The position numbers and the translations under genes were made by a program. The notes under the pieces were generated by a model. The model did no database searches. It was not told where the DNA came from and worked only from the letters and a program-made list of their open reading frames with translations. A stretch of DNA of 64,000 bases from Mesostigma viride (Eukaryota; Streptophyta; Mesostigmatophyceae; Mesostigmatales; Mesostigmataceae). Positions 52,900 through 63,793 of the stretch are shown here, piece by piece (within the stretch, counting starts at the first letter, position 1; every line of letters begins with the position of its first letter). The stretch is taken from NCBI GenBank assembly GCA_009746045.1, contig RPFO01000934.1, forward strand, positions 62,001 to 126,000. The letters are read 5' to 3'.

Positions 52900-53480
52900 A
52901 GTTTCGCATCCATGGGTAAGAATTTGTAATGGAAACTGGCAGGTATGGCATTGATAACTCTACCAAATAGAACATGATGGGCCTGAATTTTTGTGGAATG
53001 TCTAAAATCATGATGGCTAAGATGCATGCAAGTTTCCAGCCTCAACAGAGCACATCTTGTACGGAAACTGCACTGAAATGTGATGAAAAATACGAAAAAC
53101 GTGCATTTTTGGTAACATTTGTGAGCAAACTGACATCAAATACCCTCTGATGGTTCTGAATTTTTGTGGAATGTCTAAAATAATGATGGCAAAGATGCAT
53201 GCAAGTTTCCAGCCTGAACTGAGCACATCTTGTATGGAAACTGCCATGGAATGTGATGAAAAATACGAAAAACGTGCATTTTTGGTAACATTTGTGAGCA
53301 AACTGACATCAAATACCCTATGATGGACCTGAATTTTTGTGGGATGTCTAGAATAATGATGTTTAAGATGCCTACAAGTTTCCAGCCTCAACCGAGCACA
53401 GCTTGTATGGAAACTGCAATGAAATGTGATGAAAAATACAAAAAACGCACATTTTTGCTAGCATTTGGTGGCATTTTGTT
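52900..53480. repeat. 173-bp tandem repeat, ~3 copies
   Basis: caagtttccagcct recurs at 53029, 53202 and 53375. The unit includes gatgaaaaatacgaaaaacg and tgaatttttgtggaatgtc. It lies inside the TIR transposon. Confidence 0.85.
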
Positions 53481-53723
53481 ACCAAATGCGGTTGGATGAC
53501 CATCAGATCTTGTGTACAGTCATTAGTCATGAGTATCAACTTACTTGCAAACAGCCAGGTCAAGAACTCTTTATTTGCATATTAGAATGTATTTGTTTAT
53601 ATTAAAATCTGGAAAACTGCTAAAAATAGAAATGCCAAAAATAGGTCAGCTGAGGTCCGGTAAGTCCGGAAAGTTGCAATCCTTCTACTGGTGTCCTGAA
53701 CATGCTACCTACCAAGATCTAGC

Positions 53724-54715
53724 ATGTTTCGACAATATTTGCATCGTACAGGAGTTATAAGGCTGTTTTTTGGCACTTTCAGACCGTTGTGTGCGGAGCA
53801 TGACGATGGAACGGGCGTAGCACGGCCAACGGGGGAGGAGACTGAGAGCGCAGTTGATGCGGGGACACCCGTAGGTGATGAAGGGCGGGGGAATAAGAAA
53901 TCGCACGTGTACGTCAAGGTTAAGGCCCTGACCGAGAGGGTCAATGCTTTGGAGAACCAACGAAGAATGCCATCCACCCCAGCAAGTGCTGCACCCAGCT
54001 CCAGCACTGGCGTTGGCACGGAGCTTCGCCGGCCCGCTGCGCCTGCCGCGTTGGGGCAACGCGAAAGCTTCAGCGCGGCCCATGGCCAAGTGACAGGACT
54101 GCAACCAGCACACCGTCAACAAGAGCCACGCGCGCGCGCAGTCGCAATGGATGGGCCGAGGCAGCTGGATCGGGAGGGGGAACCGTACGGCGAGCACGGT
54201 GTGTACGCGCCGTACGACCAAGGAATGCATGCCCAGCCTACTGCCGCTGGCAGGCAAGCGGCCAATGCTTATGTATACCATGCCGGCATGTACGATCCAC
54301 AGCCTGGCGAAGGGTCGGCAGCTGATCACATCAGCCTTGAGGTCGCGGCACATTGCAACAAACCACCTACGTTGAGAACCCTGAGCCCGTGCAGCATTAC
54401 AATGACGGCACTTACCGTTATGCCGCAGCCCCCCCTCTAAGGAGATCTCCAAGGAAGACAAAGCCGAGGCCCCAAATCCCCAAGGCCGCCGGGGAGCAAG
54501 ACTGGCAACATCATGATGAGGGAGGAGGTTATGCAGCCAGGGATTCTCATTTCATGGGTCATAGCATTTTGATGAGCAAGGGACGTGGGCCTACAACGCC
54601 CACGTCCGGCCGGCCCCACAACCTGGCACATGCCCAGGCTCCACCGCGGAAAAGGCCACCCTACTCGCAAGATGTAGACGAGTCGGGGCAACACGATTAT
54701 TATGGTTCATATTAG
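53724..54715 (+). CDS. Unrecognised Pro/Gln/His-rich protein, two overlapping frames, inside the TIR transposon
   Basis: A first frame (to 54440) carries a short coiled-coil-like segment (VKVKALTERVNALENQRR) and a disordered region rich in Pro, Ala, Gln and Gly. A second frame (54353-54715) gives YVENPEPVQHYNDGTYRY, LRRSPRKTKPRPQIPK and ends in HDYYGSY before a stop. The switch between them near 54280-54360 probably marks an intron. No family is recognised. Confidence 0.45.
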
Positions 54716-55029
54716 ATTGGGCATGTATGGTTTTGATACGGCATTTGCTTGGCACCAGATTCTGCATTAAAGAAAGCTGTATGCAAATCATTGTCAGGTA
54801 AGTTTAAGCTAATATACATTATTTTATCTTGCATTTGATATTAAAGAGGCAGAGAGACACAGTTGGCAGATGCAAGTTTGCTAGGCCATGTAATAGGGAT
54901 TATTGGTCATCCATCATATTCATAAATTTTCTTTTATTTATACATGGTTGCATAATACATTAATGTTGCGTTAATACTTTGTGGCACTAAACAACAAAAT
55001 CATGAAATGCTAGTGCTATCGTGTCATAT

Positions 55030-55580
55030 TGTCACTATCATGCTGTCACGGTGTCACAATGTCACGATGTCACGGTGTCACAATGTCACCTCATGTTAAT
55101 CAGTGCTTCTGGGCAATGTAATATCATTGTTGCAACCCCATGGGCGCCACATTACCTTGTGACACCATACAAAATCGTAAAATACTAGCGTTATGGTGCC
55201 ATCGTGTCACGGTGTCACGGTGTCACGGTGTCACGGTGTCACGGTGTCACGGTGTCACGGTGTCACAATGTCACCTCATGTTAATCAGTGCTTCTGGGCA
55301 ATGTAATATCATTGTTGCAACCCCATGGGCGCCACATTACCTTGTGACACCATACAAAATCGTAAAATACTAGCGTTATGGTGCCATCGTGTCACGGTGT
55401 CACGGTGTCACGGTGTCACAATGTCACCTCATGTTACTCAGTGCTTCTGGGCAATGTAATATCATTGTTGCAACCCCATGGGCGCCACATTACCTTGTGA
55501 CACCATACAAAATCGTAAAATACTAGCGTTATGGTGTCACGGTGTCACGGTGTCACGGTGTCACGGTGTCACGGTGTCAC
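55030..55580. repeat. Subterminal repeat array (8-mer GGTGTCAC within ~140-190-bp units)
   Basis: Three larger units containing gcgccacattaccttgtgac, each followed by a variable number of GGTGTCAC copies. This mirrors the GTGACACC array at the other end of the transposon (49118-49336). Confidence 0.88.
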
Positions 55581-55698
55581 AACATGTTGGGACAATAACC
55601 TACATGCTTTGGACTTACGAGAGGCCCTAAATAACAAAGTTTGAAAAATCTCAATTTGTAGTAGTGTTCTAGTACAAATCCAGACGAGCTTAGGGTAG

Positions 55699-56760
55699 GG
55701 CGGTTGGGTTACCCCATGCATTCCGAAGCACGGTCAGCTCCCCTACACTTGTGAGGCGGTTCACCTGCCGTCTAGGATCCAAAGCGCCCGTGGCATAGAG
55801 GACCATCTCATGGATGGCTTCCCCTAGCGCTACAGCGTGGGAGTGCCCCATGGCCAGCACTTTCAGCACTGGCCACACCCTCCTCCGCCGCCCCGGCAGC
55901 CCGACATCGGTGGACCACACATCAGGTAGCCCTTGATAATCCCACCACCACTCCGGCACTTGGATGGTATAGTAATACGAGACCAGATCGCTCTTGGCCG
56001 TGTAGCACCGACCCTTGATATAGACCTCCGAGTATATGCCCAGGTGGGGTAACACCGTCTTAGGGGGTCCACCCACAGTGCGTTCCCCAACTTCTTATTC
56101 ACAATGAGCCTTAACTCCCCCACTCCTTTGGCCACCCCAAAACATCCGTCTACCCACTTTGGCCGCGTCTCTCGGAACTCCACCATCCCCACGTCCGCTG
56201 CCCTCCCCATCAACTTGCCCCACTCCGCCATGGTGCACCCTCGGCTGGGGGCAGGTACATTCCAATACCTCGCGCTGGCAGCCACCTCCGGCTTGATGCA
56301 GTTGGCCTCGCTGGCGTACACCTCTCGCCAACTAGGTCGTAGCGCCAGCAAATCCAGCAGCTTCGCCTTTCCTGCCACCTCGCGCTTCGGCAGACTCACC
56401 CGCTCCGCCACAAGTTGTTCATACTTATTACATTTCCCATAGATTAGATCACTTCCTTCTGCGGGGCCTGTCGCAACGCCGGTTACGCGGCGACTGTACC
56501 ACTCACAGTGCTTCTTGACCCTTTTCAGGGCCTCCGCCGTTCCTCTGGAGCACGCGCCTCCAGATTTAGGCGGAGGGTCTGCCCCCCCGTGCCATAGCCA
56601 ATTCAACCACGTAATCACCTTGTGTTGTAGAGTGAAGGTCCGGCGGCGGCGAGTTGCACGCTGGCGTCTGCGTGCTGACCTCACTCTCCCCCACGTAGTG
56701 CTTAGAGGCATTGTAGGAAGAGGCAGTGGGAAGGGGGAGCGGTTTACCCTTTCGGTGTTT
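55699..56760 (-). pseudogene. Pol, reverse transcriptase N-terminal part (interrupted)
   Basis: It begins near 56730 with RVRSARRRQRATRRRR, then KWVDGCFGVAKGVGELRLIV-type RT motif sequence. The frame shifts near 56070 (NKKLGNALW changes frame to LPHLGIYSEVYIKGRCYTAK). After that come DLVSYYYTIQVPEWWWDYQG and WPVLKVLAMGHSHAVALGEA. It is cut at 55698 by a DNA transposon and continues at 48991. The frameshift plus the insertion make this copy inactive. Confidence 0.8.
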
Positions 56761-57817
56761 ACTTGGTTTGCTGGGCCTTGCCCAGCTTCTCCATCATCGT
56801 GGCGCTTTGCAGGGCCATCTTCATGGCCGGGTTGCTCACCAAGGAGGCATCTTCCTTGAGAGCAAGGAGGTGGCCAGCCACCTTCCACCCTCCTGACCCC
56901 TGGCTCTCCACTAGGAGCATTGCTGCCACCACCCTCATGAGATACTCTACCCCAGCCAACTCCCCGGCTGCCGGCCCCAACTCCTTGAAGAGTGTGTCCA
57001 TGGCCAGGGCGATGTTCATGACCACCTTCCTGCTTTCCTGGTTCCTCCACCCCCCTTGGCGAGTAGCCATGATCCAACTCTTTATCCCCCCTCCATTGTC
57101 GTTGGCATCCTCGAGCACCTCGGGGAGCACTCTCTCTTGCACCCTCCAATTCACCACTTGTGCTCGAGTGGGCAGCGTCACCCCTTTGGTCTTTTTCGGC
57201 TTCCTGGAAGCCCCATCTGCCCCGGCCAGCGCATCCTTCAATTTCGTCAGGAAATCCTCTTCCTCGGACTCCTCCTCCTCCTCCTCTTCTTTGCCCGCCT
57301 GCCCCTGCTTGCCAATAATAGCCGCCAGCTCCAAGAGCTGCTCCCTCACATCCCCCGCGGCCTTTCCCTTGCTCGGGGCTGGGCTTCCGACTTTTTTCGT
57401 CCCCTTTTTCGCCCCTTTCGTGGGCCGGCGTGGTGGCTGCATCTCCTCTTCGTCCGAGTCCGCCAAGTCCCGGGCGCTTTGGAGGGCTGCCACTAGCGCT
57501 TCGTTTGGGTCCGCTGCTGCCAGAATTTCAGGCCCGTCCACGTGGTCGACCAGCAGTCCAACGACGGACTCCAGCTGGGCCGCAGACCACCGGCTGACAG
57601 TAGTTACCCAGTCGGTCCCGAGGACCGCCTCAAAGGCAGCGCACACTTCAGGCAGGCCCGAGCAAGTGGAGAGCTCCTGATGGAGCCTTTTCTTCTGCGT
57701 CGGCCAGCCTAGTCGGCCCTTTCCCGTCTGTTTAGTAGCTGTCGGCACCTCGGGATTAGCTTTCGGTAATTGCTTCCCAGCACCTGTCGAACCTGGCTTC
57801 CGCCCGGGCTTCGGCAT
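56759..57817 (-). CDS. Gag-like ORF1 of the PAT-like retrotransposon
   Basis: 352 codons, intact, starting at an ATG (57817) shortly inside the A1 repeat. The N-terminus is basic (MPKPGRKPGSTGAGKQLPK). The middle has an acidic run (KEEEEEEESEEED), and the C-terminal part (NIALAMDTLFKELGPAAGEL, VEYLMRVVAAM) is conserved in the relic copy at 15443-15823. By position it should be the structural/nucleoprotein ORF. No zinc knuckle is seen. The pol frame overlaps its 3' end in another frame. Confidence 0.75.
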   Translation of the reverse strand: MPKPGRKPGSTGAGKQLPKANPEVPTATKQTGKGRLGWPTQKKRLHQELSTCSGLPEVCAAFEAVLGTDWVTTVSRWSAAQLESVVGLLVDHVDGPEILAAADPNEALVAALQSARDLADSDEEEMQPPRRPTKGAKKGTKKVGSPAPSKGKAAGDVREQLLELAAIIGKQGQAGKEEEEEEESEEEDFLTKLKDALAGADGASRKPKKTKGVTLPTRAQVVNWRVQERVLPEVLEDANDNGGGIKSWIMATRQGGWRNQESRKVVMNIALAMDTLFKELGPAAGELAGVEYLMRVVAAMLLVESQGSGGWKVAGHLLALKEDASLVSNPAMKMALQSATMMEKLGKAQQTK

Positions 57818-57886
57818 CCCAGCCGCTTTGCAGAAAGGAATTCCGGGCGTCAGCTACGCTGCCCCTGACCCCTGTCGCCGCCTTCG

Positions 57887-58269
57887 TTAAAACAAAAGAG
57901 ACCGCCATGAGCTAGGTGAGCAAGCTTTTATCGTGTTTCAAGGCCAACGGCTCTCTACCAACGGCCAGATCCGGCAACGGCCTCTAAACAGTTTTAGCAG
58001 TCAAGTTTTACTTCAGATATTGCTTGTTGCAAACCCGTCCGCAATCACAGATCTGCTAGGAGAACCTAGACGCAGAAATCCGTCGTCAAGGTACTCAGCA
58101 CACCGTCAAGGTATGGGCCGCAACAATTAGGCCATATCATCCGTAATACTCGTACACTAGAAGCCTAATCAACCTTATTACGATCACATCACCCAGCTCT
58201 ATTTCACCTAGCATCAGCGGCTCCCCTTCCGTATCACTATAAAGAAACTATGTTCAGAGAACCCCGATT
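57887..58269 (-). repeat. Split direct repeat A1
   Basis: About 380 bp from agagaccgccatgagctagg to gaaccccgattc on the plus strand. It is repeated almost exactly at 45910-46285 (A2). Confidence 0.9.
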
Positions 58270-58319
58270 CCGCACGTATGATCTCCCCCCATGGTTGCTG
58301 GTGTCTTTTCAGTCAGCGG

Positions 58320-58700
58320 AATTTAGCCTCATAGGTCTCTTCACCACGCTGATGAGTAGTGGATCCGACCTTATGGGGGTGGCAAACGTCATCACACCCC
58401 CATAAGGTCGGACCAGCCTACAGTATGGATCCACTAAAACACTAGGTAAAACCTTTTTTTTTTTTATTACAACAACCACGACCTTTTGGGGGTGTGATGA
58501 CGTTATGGGGTTTAAATTTTTTTAAAAAGATGTGATGACGTTATGGGGATTTTCTTTTTCAAACAAAAAACGCCAATATTTTGTTTGAAAAACAACCACA
58601 CACAAAAAAAACGCATATATTTTGTTTTTTTGTGTTTTTTTTTTATTAAAAAAAAAAAAAAACCTGTCGGACCACCGCCCGTCCTGTCCACCGGCGCGGG
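58320..58700. repeat. Hairpin and A/T-rich remnants
   Basis: A perfect 18-bp stem, tccgaccttatgggggtg with its complement at 58398-58416, is flanked by further ggatccac ends. Repeats of gatgacgttatgggg and oligo-A/T follow up to 58660. It is probably a MITE remnant. Confidence 0.55.
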
Positions 58701-59660
58701 AATTAATCAGGCGGAGCCAAGGGCGGAGCCAATTTTCGGAAGAACCGTTAGGTTCGCCAGAATTGGCGAAGCTTATAAGGCCGTACTAAGGCCGTACACG
58801 CGAGAAAACTCAGAAAAGACATAGGAATCCTTTCCCTTACAGTCATACCCGCGTTAAGTTACGATCGCCGCCAATTTCAGGGCGTCGTAACTTAACGCGG
58901 GTACGTAACTTAACGGTAGAATTAGGCTAGCAGCCCACCCCCTCCTCCTCTGACGGACTTCTATACGGCAATCGACAGCTCTCGTCAAGCCCGATCCAGC
59001 TGCAGCATCGAAGTCGCCGAAAGTCCATATTTCAGGCTAGATATTTTGGTCAAGGCCGGCGGTGAGGTATACGCCGGGTGTAGCCACAGAGTGCTTGCGT
59101 TTTTTACCAAAACTACCGTGTTTCAACCCCTAAACCGACAGGACTCGGTAGCGGATCCCTATCATTTCCAGCCGGCCTCATCACATTAATTGCTTGTGGC
59201 AAAACAATGGGGACAGTGGTGAGGGAAGCGTCCTTCACTGTAGTAAATGGCCTGCATGTCCGCAACAATAATAATGTTGCAGCTGACGGCGAGGCATGCG
59301 TCCTTGTCAGGTAACGGGACAACCCGGTGGTTACCAGCGCCTTCCATTTATCATGGACATTGTCCCCGGCCTCATTTTCCTTGTCTTTGCCCTTCTGTGC
59401 TCATTCGGCATGACGGTACACTAGTGTGATGTGACTTGCCTCATTGCGGGCAACCTGCATCATTGCACCTGGCTAAAAGGATTTTTCATCAGTTGATATC
59501 AGTTGTACTTTGCCGCCGAAACGTCACATTGCAAAACCATCGTGACATTTGGCGGGTTCTTTCGTCCGGGCTTGTCCATTTTCGCGGTCAAAAGTGGCCT
59601 TACGCCCAGGTGACGCCTTCAAATTGGGCCATACCCGGGTACGGTGGCACCCACCAGGAG

Positions 59661-60647
59661 TTAGGTTAATATTGTGCGGAAACCTTTTTGCCACTTGGGC
59701 TTCTCAGGTTCCGCACAATATTACCGGCGATAACCACTCGCCGGACACTCAAGTTCACGACGTCGTGAACTTGAGTGTCCGGCGAGTGGTTATCGCCGGT
59801 AATATTGTGCGGAACCTGAGAAGCCCAAGTGGCAAAAAGGTTTCCGCACAATATTAACCTAACTAAAACCTAGCCTCTTGGGGCGAGGACGAATCACTAG
59901 GCTCGGAACACCCGTATGCATGAATATGATCGAATATAAGCATCTCGTTGGTGCAAATATCGATATGAATATGATCGAATATGAGCATCTCCTTGGTGCG
60001 CATATAATTAGAGCCGGGTGCCAAATCGGAACGAATTATTCCCCCAAATAATCCGCTTCCGAGTGGATTCGAACCTGCGCCCCGCAAGGATCCAGGTCTT
60101 TGTCGTGAACTTGAGTGTCCGGCGAGTGGTTATCGCCGGTAATATTGTGCGGAACCTGAGAAGCCCAAGTGGCAAAAAGGTTTCCGCACAATATTAACCT
60201 AACTAAGACCTGGATCCTTGCGGGGCGCAGGTTCGAATCCACTCGGAAGCGGATTATTTGGGGGAATAATTCGTTCCGATTTGGCACCCGGCTCTAATTA
60301 TATGCGCACCAAGGAGATGCTCATATTCGATCATATTCATATCGATATTTGCACCAACGAGATGCTTATATTCGATCATATTCATGCATACGGGTGTTCC
60401 GAGCCTAGTGATTCGTCCTCGCCCCAAGAGGCTAGGTTTTAGTTAGGTTAATATTGTGCGGAAACCTTTTTGCCACTTGGGCTTCTCAGGTTCCGCACAA
60501 TATTACCGGCGATAACCACTCGCCGGACACTCAAGTTCACGACGTCGTGAACTTGAGTGTCCGGCGAGTGGTTATCGCCGGTAATATTGTGCGGAACCTG
60601 AGAAGCCCAAGTGGCAAAAAGGTTTCCGCACAATATTAACCTAACTC
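59661..60647. mobile_element. Palindromic foldback element
   Basis: Built from a ~100-bp module a (ttaggttaatattgtgcgg to aagttcacgac), its complement a', and a ~240-bp module b. The order is a a' b a' b' a a'. The ends are agttaggttaat and its complement. It is flanked by ccagg on both sides, a possible 5-bp target duplication in the host Tc1-like element. Open frames read the same protein from both strands because of the symmetry and are not taken as genes. Confidence 0.8.
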
Positions 60648-60660
60648 CAGGCTAGCTTAA

Positions 60661-62555
60661 TAAGGGGACTCGCACGTCCAAAAGCCTGAAAAACTGAATT
60701 TAATGAATATCAGTTCCAATGCACTTGGGAACCATCTAGTGATGATTGAGAACCATAAATATGATGTTTGGACATTCATGCCACCACTTGTTGGGGGTAC
60801 TACCCCCAACCACGCACCGGTGGCGAGCTAAAAATAGAAAAAGACGCTATTTATGACATATTTTGCCCAAGACAAACCACTTATCCAAATGACCTGCCCA
60901 TACATTCCTGCCAAGTTCCCCCACTTCTAAAAAATCTGGGCTATTCACATGGTCAAAATAATCACATTTGTTTGAGTTATTAATTTCCCCGCAAAATGGG
61001 TACTTTTTTGAGCAAAAAAAAAAAAATCAAATCATCAACACATCGAATGGGGTCATCCATACATGCGAAATTCCACTGAGTGGGGGGAAACACAACCCCA
61101 AAGTTGGAGCTCATTCTGACAAGCGTAGCTCAAGTTATTGATTTTTCTGTGATGCCACCTGGGTAGACGCTAAAAGAGAATTGAGCTAGTGCTGAGCCAA
61201 AATGACATCTGTTTTGCTACCCAAGACACCCAAAAACATGCCCACTTTGATCACGGAGTGTGAGGAGGATGTCCGGAGCCTCATACGCCCCACCCCTCCA
61301 TCGGCACAGCCAGCCTTGTGAGTCTACCCTTAACAACAAGGCTGGTAGGACGACACGCCTGAGCAGCATATGTAATGCCTATCTCAGGCTAATAATGTGT
61401 GATGTTGTGCCAACAACCAAGTTGTTTCACCCAACAACACATTAAAAACCCTCTTCCAAAATGCCCAACAAGCCGGACACGTGGAGGACCACACACACAG
61501 TATATAAAGAGAAAATAAGCTGCCTTTTATCCAGCCATCCTGTGGCTAGCTGCTCTGGTTAGCATGGCATAGGCTATCATTTACTCAGTGGGAAAGGTGA
61601 AGAGACCATTGGAACAACCTACCTGACGCATGTGCCACCAAAGCATTGTGTCCCACAAAATGCACACTGCCTCCTTTCTAACAAGCACGAGCCACTTTCT
61701 TTAGGAGACAGGTGCCAGCTCGTCAGTGTCTGGGGAAAATGATGCCGCTGCTTAGGAAGACCGCGTGAATTTCCTCGAACACAACTGTCTATAAAGCAAA
61801 AGAAATTTCAGAGAAGCATGGAAATAAAAGCATTACACCTTCCCGACAGGTTGCGTGCCACGCGCTGCAGAAAGCCATGCCATGTCACAGACGAACTTGC
61901 TAAAAGACATCCAGGAATCCAGCGATGCAGCGCCAGGACCCGCAACTTCCTGGCAGCATCTGGCCGGAAAGAAGGCAAAAAGCTTACGCTCAACGAGCTA
62001 AGAAAGCAGGAAAACGCTAGATTAAGAATGTACCATAACGGGCATCTATTCGTGCCCAGGCGCACAAGAAAGGCCACCCTTTCATGGAGAGGTTGGGCGC
62101 ATCGCGCAGGCCTAATGTTATCTTACCGCAAAATGACGGGAAAGGTAAAGATAACAGCGGGAATTTTTACGGCTTTGGAAACGTCATTAAACTAGCTTTC
62201 CTTACGACCATCAAAACTGGCAACAATCGACAATCACACCGGCAGGCATCCATTATACTTTATTCATCCCGACAGAAATTCAGGCCGGACCCCCCCTGCC
62301 GATGGCAAAGAAAAAAAGCCCGCGACATTATAGATCGCAACCATCCCACCATCAATTAGAATCAGTAGCTAATTTTCTCCAACAATTGAGCATTTTTTCT
62401 GCTTTCCGCGAGCCAGATTTGTCACGTTTCGTCTAAAAGCAGTCGCCATGGCCACTTCCGCAAGGGGTGCGCGCACCGTGCACCCACTTTTCACGGTACG
62501 GAGGGTACCGCGTAATTTTTTTGGCGCGGAAAATATTCGCCGCGCCGAGTCCCCT
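60661..62555. other. Insertion of unknown type, ~1.9 kb
   Basis: Bounded by short inverted ends (aaggggactcg, cgagtcccctt). It contains a 125-codon plus-strand open frame at 61818-62195 (basic; LTLNELRKQENARLRMYHNG, FVPRRTRKATLSWRGW) with no recognised domain. The rest is AT-rich and empty as far as I can see. Confidence 0.4.
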
Positions 62556-62883
62556 TCAGTTACGTTACGGTCGGCGCCCAAACTTCGGCGTCGTAACTTA
62601 ACGCAGGAACGTAACCTTTAGAATCATAACTTAACGCGGGTATGACTGTATATAAAGCGAACTCGGTGACCGTTGGTTGCAAAATTAGGGGAGTATCCTC
62701 GGTAATTAGGTAGAAAATCGTGGTACAAAATCCAGCCATTAGGGGGTACTCAGGAGATCGACGGAAGAATCCCAGATATCACAGACACAGTACGCGCGAA
62801 GCGCCAAGCGAGCGAAGCGAGCTGCGCTGAAAGCGCACAGCGAGCGCAGCGAGCCGCGAGCGAAGCGAGCACCGTACTACTAC

Positions 62884-63793
62884 AGTCATACCCGCGTTAA
62901 GTTACGATTCTTAAGGTTACGTTCCCGCGTTAAGTTACGACGCCGAAGTTTGGGCGGCGACCGTAACGTAACTTAAGCTAGCCTGGTGGGTGCCACCGGT
63001 AACTTAACCCGGGTATGGCCCAACTTGAAGGCGTAAACTGGGCGTAAGGCCACTTTTGACCGCGAAAATGGACAAGTCCGGACGAAGCAACCCGCCAAAT
63101 GTCATGATGGTTTTGCAATGTGACGTTTCGGCGGCAAAGTACAACTGATCTCAACTGATAAAAATCCTTTCAGCCAGGTGCATGCAGGTTGCCCGCAATG
63201 AGGCAAGTCACATCACACTAGCTAGTGTACCGCCATGCCGAAAGCACAGAAGGGCAAACTAAGGCAAGGCAAATGAGGCCAGGGACAAAGTGTCCATGAT
63301 AATTATGGAAGGTGTTATCCACGGGTTGTCCCGTTCCCTGACAAGGACGCATACTTCGCCGTCAGCTGCAACGTTATTATTGTTGACATGCAGGCCATTG
63401 ACAGTCAGTGAAGGACGCTTCCCTCACTACTGTCCCCATTGTTTTGCCACAAGCAAATGTGAGGCCGGCTGGAAATATGGATCCGCTACCGAATCCTGTC
63501 GGTTTAGGGGTTGAAACACGGTAGTTTTGGTAAAAAACGCAGGCACGTACTGTGTGGCTACACCCGGCGTATACCTCACCGCCGGCCTTGACCAAAATAT
63601 CTAGCCTGAAAAATGGACTTTCGGCGACTTTGATGCTGCAGCTGGATCGGGCTTGACGAGAGCTGTCGATCGATTGCCGTATGGAAGTCCGTCAGAGGAT
63701 CGAGGAGGTGGCGGGCTGCTAGCCTAATTCTACCGTTAAGTTACGTACCCGCGTTAAGTTACGACGCCCTGCTGAAATTGGCGGGTATGACTG
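62884..63793 (-). mobile_element. Tc1-like non-autonomous element, 910 bp, complete
   Basis: Starts TA|CAGTCATACCCGCGTTAAG and ends ATGACTG|TA. The inside matches 58840-59660 in reverse orientation, with few differences. Subterminal cgttaagttacg motifs recur at both ends. There is no transposase. Between it and the neighbouring element (62790-62880) lies a gcgagcgaagcgagc-rich stretch. Confidence 0.75.

Larger units (their letters stand above)
48995..55695. mobile_element. 6.7-kb TIR DNA transposon inserted in pol (CACTA/EnSpm-like by structure)
   Basis: The ends are perfect ~32-bp inverted repeats beginning CCCTAAGCTCGTCTGGATTT. The flanks are a 3-bp duplication TAG (48992-48994, 55696-55698). 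Removing the insert and one TAG rejoins the pol frame. Inside both ends are arrays of the 8-mer GTGACACC in opposite orientation (49118-49336 and 55030-55578), like the subterminal repeats of CACTA elements. Possible genes lie at 49617-50021 (minus) and 53724-54715 (plus). No transposase catalytic core was recognised. Confidence 0.8.
45743..58269 (-). mobile_element. PAT-like tyrosine-recombinase retrotransposon, with nested insertions
   Basis: On its own strand the order is A1 (58269-57887), gag, RT-RNase H-recombinase, B1 (46855-46286), A2 (46285-45890), B2 (45870-45743). This is the split-direct-repeat layout of PAT/kangaroo/Ngaro elements, which integrate with a tyrosine recombinase and make no target duplication. 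A1 and A2 are almost identical over about 380 bp, implying fairly recent activity. The RT is interrupted by a 6.7-kb DNA transposon (48995-55695) and B1 by a LINE fragment (46334-46756). A relic relative is at 13310-16745. Confidence 0.88.
58840..62648 (+). mobile_element. Tc1-like non-autonomous element split by two insertions
   Basis: It starts TA|CAGTCATACCCGCGTTAAG and ends ...GCGGGTATGACTG|TA, typical Tc1/mariner-style ends with a TA target. Its sequence (58840-59660, then a few bases at 60648-60661, then 62556-62648) is collinear with the inverted copy at 62884-63793. The interruptions are a palindromic element (59661-60647) and a ~1.9-kb segment (60661-62555) with inverted ends aaggggactcg/cgagtcccctt. 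Confidence 0.7.

Noticed and set aside
60207-60260. tRNA gene suggested by gcaggttcgaatccactcgg
   Set aside because: The T-arm stem does not pair well and no acceptor, D or anticodon arms surround it; kept only as a B-box-like motif.
59663-60639. Identical 61-codon open frames on both strands
   Set aside because: Produced by the symmetry of the palindromic element.
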